This document shows, piece by piece, positions 1 through 9,300 of a stretch of 64,000 nt of DNA. The notes beneath the pieces are model-generated. The model made no database searches and had not been told where the DNA came from. It saw only the letters and a program-made list of their open reading frames with translations. Both the position numbers and the translations under genes were made by a program. Every line of letters begins with the position of its first letter. The stretch's first letter is position 1. The DNA comes from Achromobacter pestifer (lineage in GTDB: Bacteria > Pseudomonadota > Gammaproteobacteria > Burkholderiales > Burkholderiaceae_B), in contig NZ_CP053985.1 in NCBI RefSeq assembly GCF_013267355.1, positions 1,550,001 through 1,614,000 on the forward strand. The letters run 5' to 3'.

Positions 1-372
1 GAAGCCGCGCGCCAGGTCGAACGCGTGGGGCTGGGCAAGCATCTGCACGATGAGGCGGGCTCCCTGGCCCTGGGACAGCAGCGCATCCTGGAAATTGCCC
101 GCGCGCTGGCGTCCGACCCCTGCATCCTGTTGCTGGACGAACCCGCGGCCGGCCTGCGCTACCAGGAAAAGCGCGAACTGGCCGAACTGCTGAAGAAGCT
201 GCGCGCCGAAGGCATGGCCATCCTGCTGGTGGAACACGACATGGACTTCGTGATGGGGCTGGTGGACCGCGTAGTGGTCATGGACTTCGGCGAGAAGATC
301 GCCGAAGGCCTGCCCGCCGAGATCCAGCACAACCCTGCGGTGCTTGAAGCCTATCTGGGCGGAGTGGAATGA
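1..372 (+). CDS. livG: Branched-chain amino acid ABC transporter ATP-binding protein LivG (3' part)
   Basis: Only the C-terminal 123 codons lie in the window; the reading frame is open from the first base. Visible are a LivG-style ABC signature ([14 protein letters not shown]), the Walker B segment ([11 protein letters not shown]) and the switch histidine ([10 protein letters not shown]). LivG is one of two cytoplasmic ATPases powering uptake of branched-chain amino acids or related amides and acids through a LivHM-type permease. The stop overlaps the start of the next ATPase by four bases (ATGA), the usual livG-livF arrangement. The true substrate cannot be told from the ATPase alone. Confidence 0.9.
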   Translation, partial: EAARQVERVGLGKHLHDEAGSLALGQQRILEIARALASDPCILLLDEPAAGLRYQEKRELAELLKKLRAEGMAILLVEHDMDFVMGLVDRVVVMDFGEKIAEGLPAEIQHNPAVLEAYLGGVE

Positions 373-1121
373 TGAGCGCGAATTTGCTGGAAGTGCGCGA
401 CCTGCGCGTGGCCTACGACAAGATCGAAGCCATTTCGGGCATCAGTCTGGCGGTGGGCGAAGGCCAGATCGTGACCGTGATCGGCCCCAACGGCGCCGGC
501 AAGACGACCTTGCTGTCCGCCATCATGGGCGTGCTGCCGTCCAGCGGCCGGATCGTCTTTGGCGGCAAGCCTCAGGAACACGCCGAAATCGAGGAAATGG
601 TGGCCGCAGGCATGAACCTGGTGCCCGAAAAACGCGAGCTGTTCGCCGAGATGACGGTGGAAGACAACCTGATGCTGGGCGCGTTCCATCGTTTCCGCTG
701 CGGCTTGCGCGACCAGGACCAGACGCTGGCCGAGGTCTACGAGCTGTTTCCGCGCCTGCGGGAACGGCGCGCCCAGCTGTCGGGCACGCTGTCGGGCGGC
801 GAACGCCAGATGCTGGCGGTGGGCCGCGCGCTGATGGCCAAGCCCAAGCTGCTGATGCTGGACGAGCCCAGCCTGGGCCTGGCGCCGCGCATCGTGCGCG
901 AAGTGTTCCGCATCGTCGCGCGCCTGCGGGAAATGGGCGTGTCGATCCTGCTGATCGAGCAGAACGCCCGCGCCGCGCTGCAGGTGGCCGATTACGCCTA
1001 TGTGCTGGAGACTGGCGCCGTCACGCTGGAAGGCCCGGCCGCCCAGGTGGCGCAGGACCCGCGCGTGGTCGAGGTGTATCTGGGACTGGGGCACGGGGCG
1101 TCCGCCGCGGCTCCTGCGTGA
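369..1121 (+). CDS. livF: Branched-chain amino acid ABC transporter ATP-binding protein LivF
   Basis: This 250-residue protein is a complete ABC ATPase of LivF length. Walker A ([10 protein letters not shown]) is at about residues 39-48, followed by the signature [16 protein letters not shown], Walker B ([11 protein letters not shown]) and the H-loop ([12 protein letters not shown]). It forms the second ATPase of a branched-chain amino acid type importer with the preceding gene, to which it is translationally coupled by an ATGA overlap. It is the last gene of that operon here; the next gene runs the other way and ends 33 bases downstream. Substrate specificity is not determined. Confidence 0.93.
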   Translation: MMSANLLEVRDLRVAYDKIEAISGISLAVGEGQIVTVIGPNGAGKTTLLSAIMGVLPSSGRIVFGGKPQEHAEIEEMVAAGMNLVPEKRELFAEMTVEDNLMLGAFHRFRCGLRDQDQTLAEVYELFPRLRERRAQLSGTLSGGERQMLAVGRALMAKPKLLMLDEPSLGLAPRIVREVFRIVARLREMGVSILLIEQNARAALQVADYAYVLETGAVTLEGPAAQVAQDPRVVEVYLGLGHGASAAAPA

Positions 1122-1154
1122 AACGGCCTGGGGAGCCTGCCCGCGCGGCAGGCC

Positions 1155-2090
1155 CTAGGCGACGCCGCGGCGCCTGTCGCGGCGGTACAGGGCATAGCCC
1201 AGCGGCCACATGGCCGCGACCATGAACTTCGCCGCCGGATTGGTCAGCTTATAGGCCTGCACCGCCGTCGCCACCCCGGAGTGCTTCAGATGCAGCCGGA
1301 AGCGGGTATAGCGCGCCGCGGCCATGATGAACTCGCGCGGCCGGTAGCGGAAGAATTCCAGATGGTGCTGCAGCATGTCCCAGGCCAGCAGGTACAGGCC
1401 CTGGGCATTGTTGCCTACCGAGACCGCGCCCTGGCTCAGGCCGCCGGGTGTGTCGTGATAGGTACGCACCACGCGGTTGATGAAGCGGCTGAGATAACCC
1501 GCGCGCGCGATCGCCCACCACACCAGGCTTTCGGGCACGAAGCCTGCGACATCCTCAGGGAAGGGATACTTCCTGAGGATGTCGGTGCGCATACAGCCGA
1601 ACTTCTCGCCCTTGATGCGATAGCGGAAATAGACGTCCACGGCCGTGCTGTCGAACACGTCTTGCGGATAACGGTCGCCGACGATGCTGCCGTCGGGGCG
1701 CGCGCACAGGCCCGTCACGGCCACGTAGGATTCGCGCCGTGCCGGCGGAATGCTGTCCCAGGCCTCCTTGAACGTGGCCAGGGCGTCGGGCGGCATCTCG
1801 TCGTCGCTGTCCAGGCCGACGATGAGTTCGCCGCGCGCCTCGCGCACGCCACGGTTGAAAGCGGTTTTCTTGTGGCGGTTGTTCTGCCAGAAATAGCGGA
1901 TCGGAAAATCGGCGCGCGCCTGCCAGTCCAGGATGGCTTCATGGGTGTTGTCGGTGGAACCGTCGTCCACCACGACCCATTCGAAATCCCGGAAAGTCTG
2001 CCGGGAAAGGGATTCATATACCCGATGCAGCGTGCCCGCCCGGTTGTAGGTGGGCGTTAAAACAGTGAAAAAAGTTGGTGTATCGGTCAT
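1155..2090 (-). CDS. Glycosyltransferase family 2 protein
   Basis: The 311-residue product begins with the GT-A nucleotide-sugar binding fold: TPTYNRAG near residue 11, VVVDDGSTDNT near 42-52 and the metal-binding GLDSDDE near 98. This marks a family 2 glycosyltransferase that moves a sugar from an activated donor to a surface polysaccharide, lipid or protein acceptor. The start at 2090 is preferred because AAAGGGG lies about 12 bases upstream and the conserved fold starts eight residues in. The open frame continues upstream to 2213, but that part has no family resemblance. No polysaccharide genes adjoin it, so the acceptor is unknown. Confidence 0.8.
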   Translation of the reverse strand: MTDTPTFFTVLTPTYNRAGTLHRVYESLSRQTFRDFEWVVVDDGSTDNTHEAILDWQARADFPIRYFWQNNRHKKTAFNRGVREARGELIVGLDSDDEMPPDALATFKEAWDSIPPARRESYVAVTGLCARPDGSIVGDRYPQDVFDSTAVDVYFRYRIKGEKFGCMRTDILRKYPFPEDVAGFVPESLVWWAIARAGYLSRFINRVVRTYHDTPGGLSQGAVSVGNNAQGLYLLAWDMLQHHLEFFRYRPREFIMAAARYTRFRLHLKHSGVATAVQAYKLTNPAAKFMVAAMWPLGYALYRRDRRRGVA

Positions 2091-2201
2091 GCCCACTGAG
2101 CCCCTTTGCGATGCGTCTTGCAAGCGCTGCGGTCTTGGTTTTGGTGTTTTCGCCTGAAGTTTAGGGGATATGTCTGCGCGAACCTGCCCTGCGCTGCTCA
2201 A

Positions 2202-2215
2202 ATTTGCAATCAAAT
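2202..2215. promoter_or_regulatory. Candidate LysR operator between glycosyltransferase and LysR gene
   Basis: A small perfect inverted repeat, ATTTG-CAAT-CAAAT, lies in the region between the divergent glycosyltransferase and LysR genes. Its size and position fit a LysR-type autoregulatory site, but a 5-bp arm can occur by chance, so this is only a candidate. Confidence 0.25.
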
Positions 2216-2308
2216 CTGACAGAAATGCCGGTTTGCAGGGTTTGCGACGGCCGCGCCGATCTTGGGACCCGTACCGTAGTGGCGTACACTCGGGCGGCCA
2301 AAACCGGA

Positions 2309-3277
2309 ATGCCTATGGAAGCTTCGACCGTCCAGCTCAATGACATCGCCTTGTTCGTGGAGGTTGCCAAGCGCAAGAGCTTCAGCCTGGCGGCGCGCGC
2401 GCTGGACATGCCAACCTCGACCTTGTCGCGCCGCATCAACGAATTGGAACGCGCCATCGGCCTGCGGCTGATCAACCGCAACACGCGCCGCCTGGATCTC
2501 ACCGAAGCGGGCGCGGCTTACATGCGCCGCTGCCAGGGCCTGATCGATGAAGCCCGCCTGGCGCATGAGCAGCTGCAATCGCTGTCCGGCGGCCCGTCAG
2601 GCAACCTGCGGGTATCCATGCCCTACAGCCTGGCGATCTGGCTGCTGCCGGAAACCATCAATGACTTCACCGACCGCTATCCGGAAGTGGAGTGCGAGTT
2701 CGACCTGAGCATGATGACGGCTTCCGACGCGCAGGGCACGCCGTTCGACATCGTGCTGCGCTTCGGCAGCAACGCCGACTACCCGCTGGCGACGACGGGC
2801 GCCGCCGACCTCAACGGCGGCCGCGGCCTGCATAGCGGCGCGGTGGTGCAGGAACTGGTCTCCCTGGACAACTACCTGTACGCCTCCGACCGCTACCTGG
2901 AACGCCATGGCGAACCCAAGACGCCGGCGGACCTCACCCAGCACCAATGCCTGCGCACCACCATCGACGAGGCGCATTCGCATTGGACGCTGCGGCGCGG
3001 CGCGGTCAGCGAACGGGTGCCGGTCAGCGGCCATCTGGCGGCCAACAATATGAGCATCGCAGGCACCCTGGCCGGCCTGGACCTGGCGATCACACGCATG
3101 CCGCACTGCCTGGCGCTGGAGCCCATCATCAAGCGCAATTCGCTCAAGCGAGTGCTGCCGGGCTGGTCGGTGGATCCGATCTCGATCTTCGTGGTGTACC
3201 CGTCCAGCATCCAGCCCGCCAAGACCCGGGCCTTCATGGACTTCATCCGGCCCAAGCTCGGTCCGCCCCAGGACTAG
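2309..3277 (+). CDS. LysR family transcriptional regulator
   Basis: The 322-residue product has an N-terminal winged helix-turn-helix typical of LysR (LNDIALFVEVAKRKSF...STLSRRINELE, about residues 8-55), then the conserved RLINRNTRRLDLTEAG, a linker helix and a two-lobed effector domain. The helix-turn-helix resembles the CrgA/AaeR-like group. The start at 2309 puts the DNA-binding domain at the usual distance from the N terminus; a second in-frame ATG at 2315 is equally possible, and the open frame extends upstream to 2204. It is divergent from the glycosyltransferase. Effector and targets are unknown. Confidence 0.85.
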   Translation: MPMEASTVQLNDIALFVEVAKRKSFSLAARALDMPTSTLSRRINELERAIGLRLINRNTRRLDLTEAGAAYMRRCQGLIDEARLAHEQLQSLSGGPSGNLRVSMPYSLAIWLLPETINDFTDRYPEVECEFDLSMMTASDAQGTPFDIVLRFGSNADYPLATTGAADLNGGRGLHSGAVVQELVSLDNYLYASDRYLERHGEPKTPADLTQHQCLRTTIDEAHSHWTLRRGAVSERVPVSGHLAANNMSIAGTLAGLDLAITRMPHCLALEPIIKRNSLKRVLPGWSVDPISIFVVYPSSIQPAKTRAFMDFIRPKLGPPQD

Positions 3278-3306
3278 AAGTAGGCCAGGCCCGCCGGCAC
3301 AAGACG

Positions 3307-3344
3307 AAAAAAAACCCGCTGGCTCGCGCCTTGCGGGTTTTTTT
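3307..3344. terminator. Bidirectional rho-independent terminator
   Basis: Eight A, then CCCGC, a 13-base loop, GCGGG and seven T form a hairpin with a poly-U tail on both strands. It lies between the convergent LysR gene, which ends 29 bases upstream, and the small basic-protein gene, which ends 36 bases away on the other strand, and can serve both. Confidence 0.85.
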
Positions 3345-3380
3345 GATCAGGCCGGGGCAAGCCCCGGCGCGACGCGTCGA

Positions 3381-3509
3381 TTAGACGCGCTTGATCTTTT
3401 CCAGCATCTTGAACACGCCCTTGGGCGACTTGACGAACAAGCGCTTGAAAGCCTTGCCCAGGCAACGGCGTTCCAGGGTGTTGCGACGCACGCGTTTGCG
3501 TTCAGCCAT
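3381..3509 (-). CDS. Small, highly basic 42-residue protein of unknown function
   Basis: The product is 42 residues with 16 Lys or Arg, beginning MAERKRVRRNTLERRCLG and ending KMLEKIKRV; it contains one Cys and no acidic patch. I do not recognise the family. It is not bL36, bL34, THX or ArfA by sequence. The gene is well supported: AGGAGA sits six bases before the ATG, a strong terminator follows, and codon use matches the genome. Its size and charge suggest a nucleic-acid or ribosome-associated protein, which is inference only. A longer in-frame start upstream (3620) lacks a ribosome binding site. A TAAAAT -10-like hexamer lies at 3590-3595 on its strand. Confidence 0.7.
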   Translation of the reverse strand: MAERKRVRRNTLERRCLGKAFKRLFVKSPKGVFKMLEKIKRV

Positions 3510-3589
3510 GTTGATTCTCCTGTTGAATTTGCGGAAATGTTGCCCGCACAACCGGATACTGGGCTGGCGGAAAATTCGGGTAACTTGGC

Positions 3590-3620
3590 ATTTTAGCCTA
3601 AAACCCCCTAACGACGCCAA
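3590..3620 (-). promoter_or_regulatory. Weak sigma-70-like promoter for the 42-residue protein
   Basis: Reading the minus strand, TTGGCG (3615-3620) is followed after 19 bases by TAAAAT (3590-3595), about 80 bases before the start codon of the small gene. The -10 is good but the spacing is long, so the assignment is tentative. Confidence 0.3.
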
Positions 3621-3692
3621 TAGCGTGGAAATGCGGCGTTTCCGCCACGTCCGCGCCCGGAACAGTCAAATGCGGGACGGAACATCGTCCAA

Positions 3693-4625
3693 TCAGCCGG
3701 AAAAGCTCTTCAGCCGTTCCAGCACCTGTTCCTTGCGCGGCAGCGGATCGACGGCCCCGTAACCCAGGGTGGACAAGGCCGCCGCGGCATTGGCGTAGCG
3801 CACCGCGTCTTCCCAGGAATCGCCCTGGCAGCGGCGCGCCAGCAAGCTGCCCGCGAAGCAGTCGCCCGCCCCGGTCGCGTCCACCGCTTCCACGCGCAGG
3901 GCGGCCACGGGTACGCGGCGGTGGCCGTCGTCGATGATGGAGCCATCCTTGCCCAGCTTCAGCACCACCACGCCGGTGGCGCCGGCGTCGCGGATCCAGT
4001 CCAGCGTGCGTTCCGGATCGTCGTTGCCGGTCAGATGCTGCATGTCGTCCATGCTGGGCAGGAACAGGTCGGCCGTGCGCATGGTTTCGCGCAGCACGGC
4101 GCGGGCGCGGTCCACCGGCCACAGGCGCAGCCGCAAGTTTGAATCCAGGCTGACCTGGACGCCGGCCGCGTGCGCGCGCTCGATGGCAGCGAACACGGTG
4201 TCGCAGGCGCTGGTGCTGATGGCCAGGCTGATGCCCGACACGTGCAGGTAGCGGGCGCGCTCGATCAGGCCCGAGCCCAGGCTGGCCGGCGTCATCAGAC
4301 TGGCGGCGGAGCCGCGGCGCAGGTAGCTGAAAGCGTGGCCGTCCGGCCCGTGCTGCACGAAATAAAGGCCGGTGTGCGCCTGCTCGTCCACCTGTACGCC
4401 CGAGGTGTCCACGCCCTCGGCCTGCCACAAGTCCAGGAACTGCTGGCCGAAAGCATCGTTGCCGACGCGCGTCAGATAAGCGCAGCTTGCGCCCTGCCTC
4501 GCCGCGGCGATGACGGCGTTGGACGTATCGCCGCCGAAGCCCTGCAGGTACTGGCGCTGGTCCTGGTGCGTCTGGTTCAGTTCGACCAGCGGCTCGCCCA
4601 GCGCGACGATATCGAAATCAGCCAT
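3693..4625 (-). CDS. kdgK: PfkB-family 2-keto-3-deoxygluconate kinase
   Basis: A 310-residue ribokinase/PfkB-fold sugar kinase. PfkB signature 1 is seen as GFGGDTSNAVIAAARQG near residues 29-45, and signature 2 as VDATGAGDCFAGSLLA near the C terminus, whose Asp in GAGD is the catalytic base. It likely phosphorylates 2-keto-3-deoxygluconate (or the galactonate epimer) with ATP. The substrate is inferred from the adjoining KDPG-type aldolase, whose 3' end overlaps this start by eight bases, making a kinase-aldolase pair in one operon under an IclR regulator. The start at 4625 directly precedes the first beta strand. Other PfkB substrates are possible. Confidence 0.8.
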   Translation of the reverse strand: MADFDIVALGEPLVELNQTHQDQRQYLQGFGGDTSNAVIAAARQGASCAYLTRVGNDAFGQQFLDLWQAEGVDTSGVQVDEQAHTGLYFVQHGPDGHAFSYLRRGSAASLMTPASLGSGLIERARYLHVSGISLAISTSACDTVFAAIERAHAAGVQVSLDSNLRLRLWPVDRARAVLRETMRTADLFLPSMDDMQHLTGNDDPERTLDWIRDAGATGVVVLKLGKDGSIIDDGHRRVPVAALRVEAVDATGAGDCFAGSLLARRCQGDSWEDAVRYANAAAALSTLGYGAVDPLPRKEQVLERLKSFSG

Positions 4626-5268
4626 GGGCGGCCTCCCGAGTGTGGACGATCTGCGCCACCAGCGCGGCGGTGTCGCGGGCGGCGAAGGCCGCCTTGTCAT
4701 AGAGATTGCTGCCGATGCCGACGATGGCGGCGCCAGCGGCGAAGTACGAACCCATATTGTCCTGGGTGACGCCGCCCGTGGGGCAGAAGATCGTGTCCGG
4801 GTACACCGACTTCAGCGCCGCCAGGTGCTTGGGGCCGCCCGTGTCCGCCGGGAAGATCTTCACCACGTCCACGCCCGCGCGGCGCGCCGCCAGCACTTCG
4901 GTGGGCGTGAACGCGCCCAGCAGGCAAAGCGCATCGGCCGCATGCGCCAGGTCGACGATGTCGGTGGCCAGCGCCGGCGACACCAGGAAATCCGCGCCCG
5001 CGACCAGGGCCTCGCGCGCCTGATGCTCGTCCAGCACCGTGCCCACACCCAGCAGCAGCGCGCTGCCGTGCTTGTCGCGCAGCGCCCGCAGCAGATCGGT
5101 GACGCCCGGGATGGTCCAGGTCAGTTCCAGCGTGGTGCAGCCGGCGGCCACGGCAACTTCAGCCGCATAGGCGGCGGTGGCCGCATCCGTGTAGCGCAGC
5201 ACGGGGACGACCCGGGCGGCCAGCAGGGCGGCAAGCTTGGAGGCACGAGGTGCGGCAGAGGCGGTCAT
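4618..5268 (-). CDS. KDPG/KDPGal-type aldolase (2-dehydro-3-deoxy-phosphogluconate or galactonate aldolase)
   Basis: A 216-residue class I aldolase of the Eda/DgoA family, which cleaves 2-keto-3-deoxy-6-phospho sugar acids to pyruvate and glyceraldehyde-3-phosphate. The Schiff-base lysine is in VDVVKIFPAD, the general acid/base Glu in TLELTW, and phosphate-binding glycines in CPTGGV and IVGIGSNL. In E. coli Eda the stretch after that Glu is VTLRT with a substrate-binding Arg; here it is LTWTI, so the Arg is missing, hinting at a different epimer or substrate. It precedes the PfkB kinase (8-base overlap) and follows the IclR gene by 22 bases, all on one strand. Confidence 0.8.
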   Translation of the reverse strand: MTASAAPRASKLAALLAARVVPVLRYTDAATAAYAAEVAVAAGCTTLELTWTIPGVTDLLRALRDKHGSALLLGVGTVLDEHQAREALVAGADFLVSPALATDIVDLAHAADALCLLGAFTPTEVLAARRAGVDVVKIFPADTGGPKHLAALKSVYPDTIFCPTGGVTQDNMGSYFAAGAAIVGIGSNLYDKAAFAARDTAALVAQIVHTREAAHG

Positions 5269-5290
5269 GGCATTCCTTGGAGGCAGAGGG

Positions 5291-6076
5291 TCAGGCGCCG
5301 CCGGGCGATACCGGCAGGACGGCGAGTTTGGCCGCGGCGGCATCGCGCAGCCGCAGCAAGGGTTCGATATAGGCGGCTTGCGGGTCGTCGCGCCGCCGGA
5401 ACAGCAGGGTACTGACGCTGACGCCAGCGACTGGCCGCCCGGCCGCGTCGCACAGGGCCACGCCGTAACAGACGATGCCGGCTTCGTTTTCTTCGTCGTC
5501 GGTGGCGTAACCGCGGGCGGCGGCCTCGTCCAGCACGGCGCGCAGTTCGGGCAGGCTGGTCACGGTGCCCGGCATGCGCGCGGTCAGCGGCAGCTCGTGC
5601 AGCACACGTTCGCGCGAGGCTGGATCCAGCGCTGCCAGGTAAGCCTTGCCGACCGCGCTGGAATGCAGCGCCACGGAGGCTCCGACGCGCGAGGCCATGC
5701 GCACCGGCCCGGGGCTTTCCAGCTTGTCGATATAGGTCATCTCGTGCCCGGCCGGCACGGCCAGGTGCACGGTTTCGCCGGTTTCATCGCGCAAGGCCTG
5801 CAGGTCAGGCGCCAGCGCCGCGCGCAGGTCGAACTGCGACCATGCCCGGCTGGCCAGCGACATCAGCCGCGGCCCCAGGCGGTAGGCGCCGCCGGTTTCG
5901 GCCACCATGCCCTGCTCGGCCAGGGCGGCGACGATGCGGTAGACGGTAGGCCGGGGATAGCCGCAGCTGCGCGCCAGCGACGCGGCCGTGGGCGGCTGAG
6001 GCGCATCCGCCACCGCCTGCAGCACCGTCATGAATTTGGCGAACGCCGCGGCGCCCGGGACCTTGGTTTCCAGCAA
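5291..6076 (-). CDS. IclR family transcriptional regulator of the keto-deoxy sugar acid operon
   Basis: A 261-residue IclR protein: an N-terminal winged helix (TAASLARSCGYPRPTVYRIVAALAEQG, about residues 31-56) and a C-terminal effector domain with GKAYLAAL and VAGVSVS motifs. The start is TTG at 6074-6076. An in-frame stop lies five codons upstream, and GGAG sits seven bases before the TTG, so a longer product is excluded and TTG is the likely start; the next ATG would cut into the N terminus. Same strand and 22 bases before the aldolase, it probably heads and regulates the aldolase-kinase operon, like KdgR-type regulators. The inducer is not known. Confidence 0.82.
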   Translation of the reverse strand: MLETKVPGAAAFAKFMTVLQAVADAPQPPTAASLARSCGYPRPTVYRIVAALAEQGMVAETGGAYRLGPRLMSLASRAWSQFDLRAALAPDLQALRDETGETVHLAVPAGHEMTYIDKLESPGPVRMASRVGASVALHSSAVGKAYLAALDPASRERVLHELPLTARMPGTVTSLPELRAVLDEAAARGYATDDEENEAGIVCYGVALCDAAGRPVAGVSVSTLLFRRRDDPQAAYIEPLLRLRDAAAAKLAVLPVSPGGA

Positions 6077-6167
6077 GAACGTCTCCAGCTAAGGGCAGCA
6101 TGCCTTTAGCAATGAATCAGCAGAATGTGCAACCCGGACAGCGCGGATGTCAGACGAATCTGCGATA

Positions 6168-6183
6168 CTGTTTATTTGTACAG
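6168..6183. promoter_or_regulatory. LexA (SOS) box upstream of the double uvrA
   Basis: The 16 bases are CTGT-N8-ACAG, exactly the LexA consensus core of E. coli and many beta- and gammaproteobacteria, with an AT-rich middle (TTATTTGT) and flanking TA on the left. It lies 134 bases before the uvrA-like ATG and 91 bases from the divergent iclR start. uvrA is a classical SOS gene, so LexA control is a natural reading. Binding is not proven. Confidence 0.65.
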
Positions 6184-6192
6184 CTAGTGAGC

Positions 6193-6208
6193 CTGTATTT
6201 GTCCACAT
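6193..6208. promoter_or_regulatory. Second, degenerate LexA-like box
   Basis: CTGT-N8-ACAT begins 25 bases after the first LexA box, matching seven of the eight core positions. Tandem SOS boxes spaced by whole helical turns occur in other LexA targets; 25 bases is about 2.4 turns, so cooperative binding is uncertain. Confidence 0.35.
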
Positions 6209-6317
6209 CATGGACCGATGACTCACAATATAGTCAATTATTCCATATCGCCGCGCTCGGAACCAGCGATGGGTTGTCGCTCGGGCAGGCCTCTCCCCTC
6301 AGGCTACGATACCGTCC

Positions 6318-9300
6318 ATGAGCTCCCAAATTCGCATCGTTGGCGCCCGCCAGAACAATCTCAAGAACCTGGACCTGACCATCGCCACTGGCGAACTGGT
6401 CGTCGTGACCGGCGTGTCGGGGTCAGGCAAAAGTTCGCTGGCCTTTGACACTCTCTACGCCGAGGGACAGCGGCGTTATGTGGAAACCTTCTCGCCCTAT
6501 GCGCGCCAGTTCCTGGACCGCATGGACAAGCCGCAGGTAGACCGCATCGAAGGCATCCTGCCCGCCATCGCCATCGACCAGACCAATCCGGTGCGCAGCT
6601 CGCGCAGCACGGTCGGCACGATGACGGAACTGAACGACCACCTGAAGCTGCTGTTCGCGCGCGGCGCCAAGCTGTATTGCCGCGGCTGCGGCAAGGTGGT
6701 GCGGCGCGACACGCCTGATTCCGTCTACCACTCGCTGGCCGAACGCGCCGCCGCTGCCGGCGACCCGCGCCTGGTGGTGACCTTCCCCATCGCCGTCCCG
6801 TCCAACTTCACTGAAGAAGAAGTGCGCGGCTTCCTGGAGCAGCAGGGCTACACCCGGGTGCACGCCGAGGAAACCGCCGCGCCGCGCGCGGCCGCCCCGG
6901 CCAAGGGCGCCAAGAAAACCAAGGCCGCAAAGGCCGGCACCGAATCGCGCCGCATCCTGCACGTGATCCAGGACCGCTTCCGTTTCGCCGGCACCGAACG
7001 CGAACGCATCATGGAAGCGCTGGACACCGCGCTGCGCATGGGCGCCGGCCACCTGGCCGTGTACGTCATGGACGCCGAGGGCGGCAACGCCCACATCTGG
7101 AAGTACAGCGACCGCCTGCATTGCGCGGATTGCGACATCGAGTACACCGATCCCCTGCCCAGCAGCTTCTCGTTCAACTCGCCCCTGGGCGCGTGCGAAG
7201 CCTGCCGCGGCTTCGGCCGCGTGATCGGCATCGATTTCGGCCTGGTCATCCCGGACGAGAACAAGACCCTGCTGGAAGGCGCCATCAAGCCCTGGACGAC
7301 TCCGTCGTACAAGGAATGCCAGGACGAACTGCAGAAGTACGCGCCCAAGGCCGGCGTGCCGCTGGGCGTGCCCTGGAAGAGCATGAGCGAGGAGCACAAG
7401 CGCTGGGTGCTCTACGGCACGCCCGACTGGAAGGGCGGCAACGACGCCTGGAAGCACCAGTGGTACGGCGTGCAGCGCTTCTTCGACTGGCTCGAAACCA
7501 AGGCCTACAAGATGCACGTGCGCGTGCTGCTGTCGAAGTACCGCAGCTACACGCCCTGCCCCACCTGCAACGGCGCGCGCCTCAAGCCCGACGCGCTGCT
7601 CTGGCGCTTGGGCACCCGGGAAGAGGCCGACACCGTGCTGCCGCCGGCAGACGGCCGCTACAAGCGCTTCATGCCCGTGAGCGCCAACTGGAGCCGCGAA
7701 CAGCTCGAAGGCCTGGGCGGCCTGTCCATCCACGACGTGATGCTGCTGCCCATCGAACGGGTGCGGATCTTCTTCGACGCGCTGTCGTTCTCCGGCGCGC
7801 TGGACGCCGCCACCGACCTGCTCATGACCGAAGTGCGGGCGCGGCTCAAGTTCCTGTGCGACGTGGGCCTGGGCTACCTGACGCTGGACCGCCAGAGCCG
7901 CACGCTGTCCGGCGGCGAAGTGCAGCGCATCAACCTGACCACGGCGCTGGGCACCTCGCTGGTGAACACTCTGTTCGTGCTCGACGAGCCGTCCATCGGC
8001 CTGCATCCGCGCGACATGCACCGCGTCGTCGAAGTCATGCACCGTCTGCGCAACGCCGGCAACACGCTGGTGGTCGTGGAGCACGACCCGCAGGTCATGG
8101 TGGCCGCGGACCGCATCATCGACATCGGCCCCGGCCCCGGCGAACGCGGCGGCCATATCGTCTTCGACGGCACGCCGGCCCAGCTGCGCGCCGCGCGCAC
8201 GCTGACGGGCGACTACCTGGGCGGCCGCCAGCGCGTGGAAGCGCCGCGCCCCATGCCGGTGGCGGCGAACACGCCGCGCCTGCTGCTGGAAGGCGTCAAC
8301 GCGCACAACCTGAAGAACGTTTCCGTCGAACTGCCGCTGGGCCGCCTGGTCTGCGTGACCGGCGTGTCCGGCTCGGGCAAGTCCACGCTGGTGCAGGACG
8401 TGCTGTTCCCTGCCCTGCTCAAGCAGAAGGGCAAGCCGTCGGAATCGCCCGGCGCGTTCGACCGCCTGCTGGGCGCGGAGCAGATCGCCGACGTGGTCAT
8501 GGTCGACCAGACCCCCATCGGCAAGACCGCGCGCTCCAACCCGGCCAGCTACGTGGGCGCGTTCGACGCGATCCGCAAGCTGTTTGCCCAGGCCCCGCTG
8601 GCGCGCGAACGCGCCTACACCGCGGGCACCTTCAGCTTCAACGGCGGCGACGGCCGCTGCCCGACTTGCGGCGGCACCGGCTTCGAGCACGTGGAGATGC
8701 AGTTCCTGTCCGACGTGTACCTGCGCTGCCCGGACTGCGACGGCAAGCGCTTCCGCCCCGAAGTGCTGGAGGTGCGCGTCGAGCACCTGGGCAAGAGCGC
8801 ATCCATCGACGAAGTGCTGGCGATGACCGTCAGCGAGGCGCTGGACTTCTTCAAGGGTCTGCGCGACGTGCAGACCGGCCTGGCGCCGCTGGCCGACGTG
8901 GGCCTGGAATACGTGCGGCTGGGCCAGCCCGTGCCTACCCTGTCGGGCGGCGAGGCGCAGCGCCTGAAGCTGGCCGGCCACCTGGCCGAAGCCGCGCGCA
9001 GTGGCATTTCGACCGCCAAGGTCGCCAAGAAGGGCAGCCTGTTCCTGTTCGACGAACCCACCACCGGCCTGCACTTCGACGACGTGGCGCGGCTGATGCG
9101 CGCATTCCGCAAGCTGCTGGCCGCCGGCCACACGCTGCTGGTGATCGAACACAACCTGGACGTGATCCGCGCGGCGGACTGGCTGATCGACCTGGGCCCC
9201 GAAGGCGGCGACGCCGGCGGCCTGGTCATCGGCACCGGCACGCCGCAGGACCTGATGGACAACCCCAAGTCGCATACGGGCGCCGCCCTGCGCGACTACG

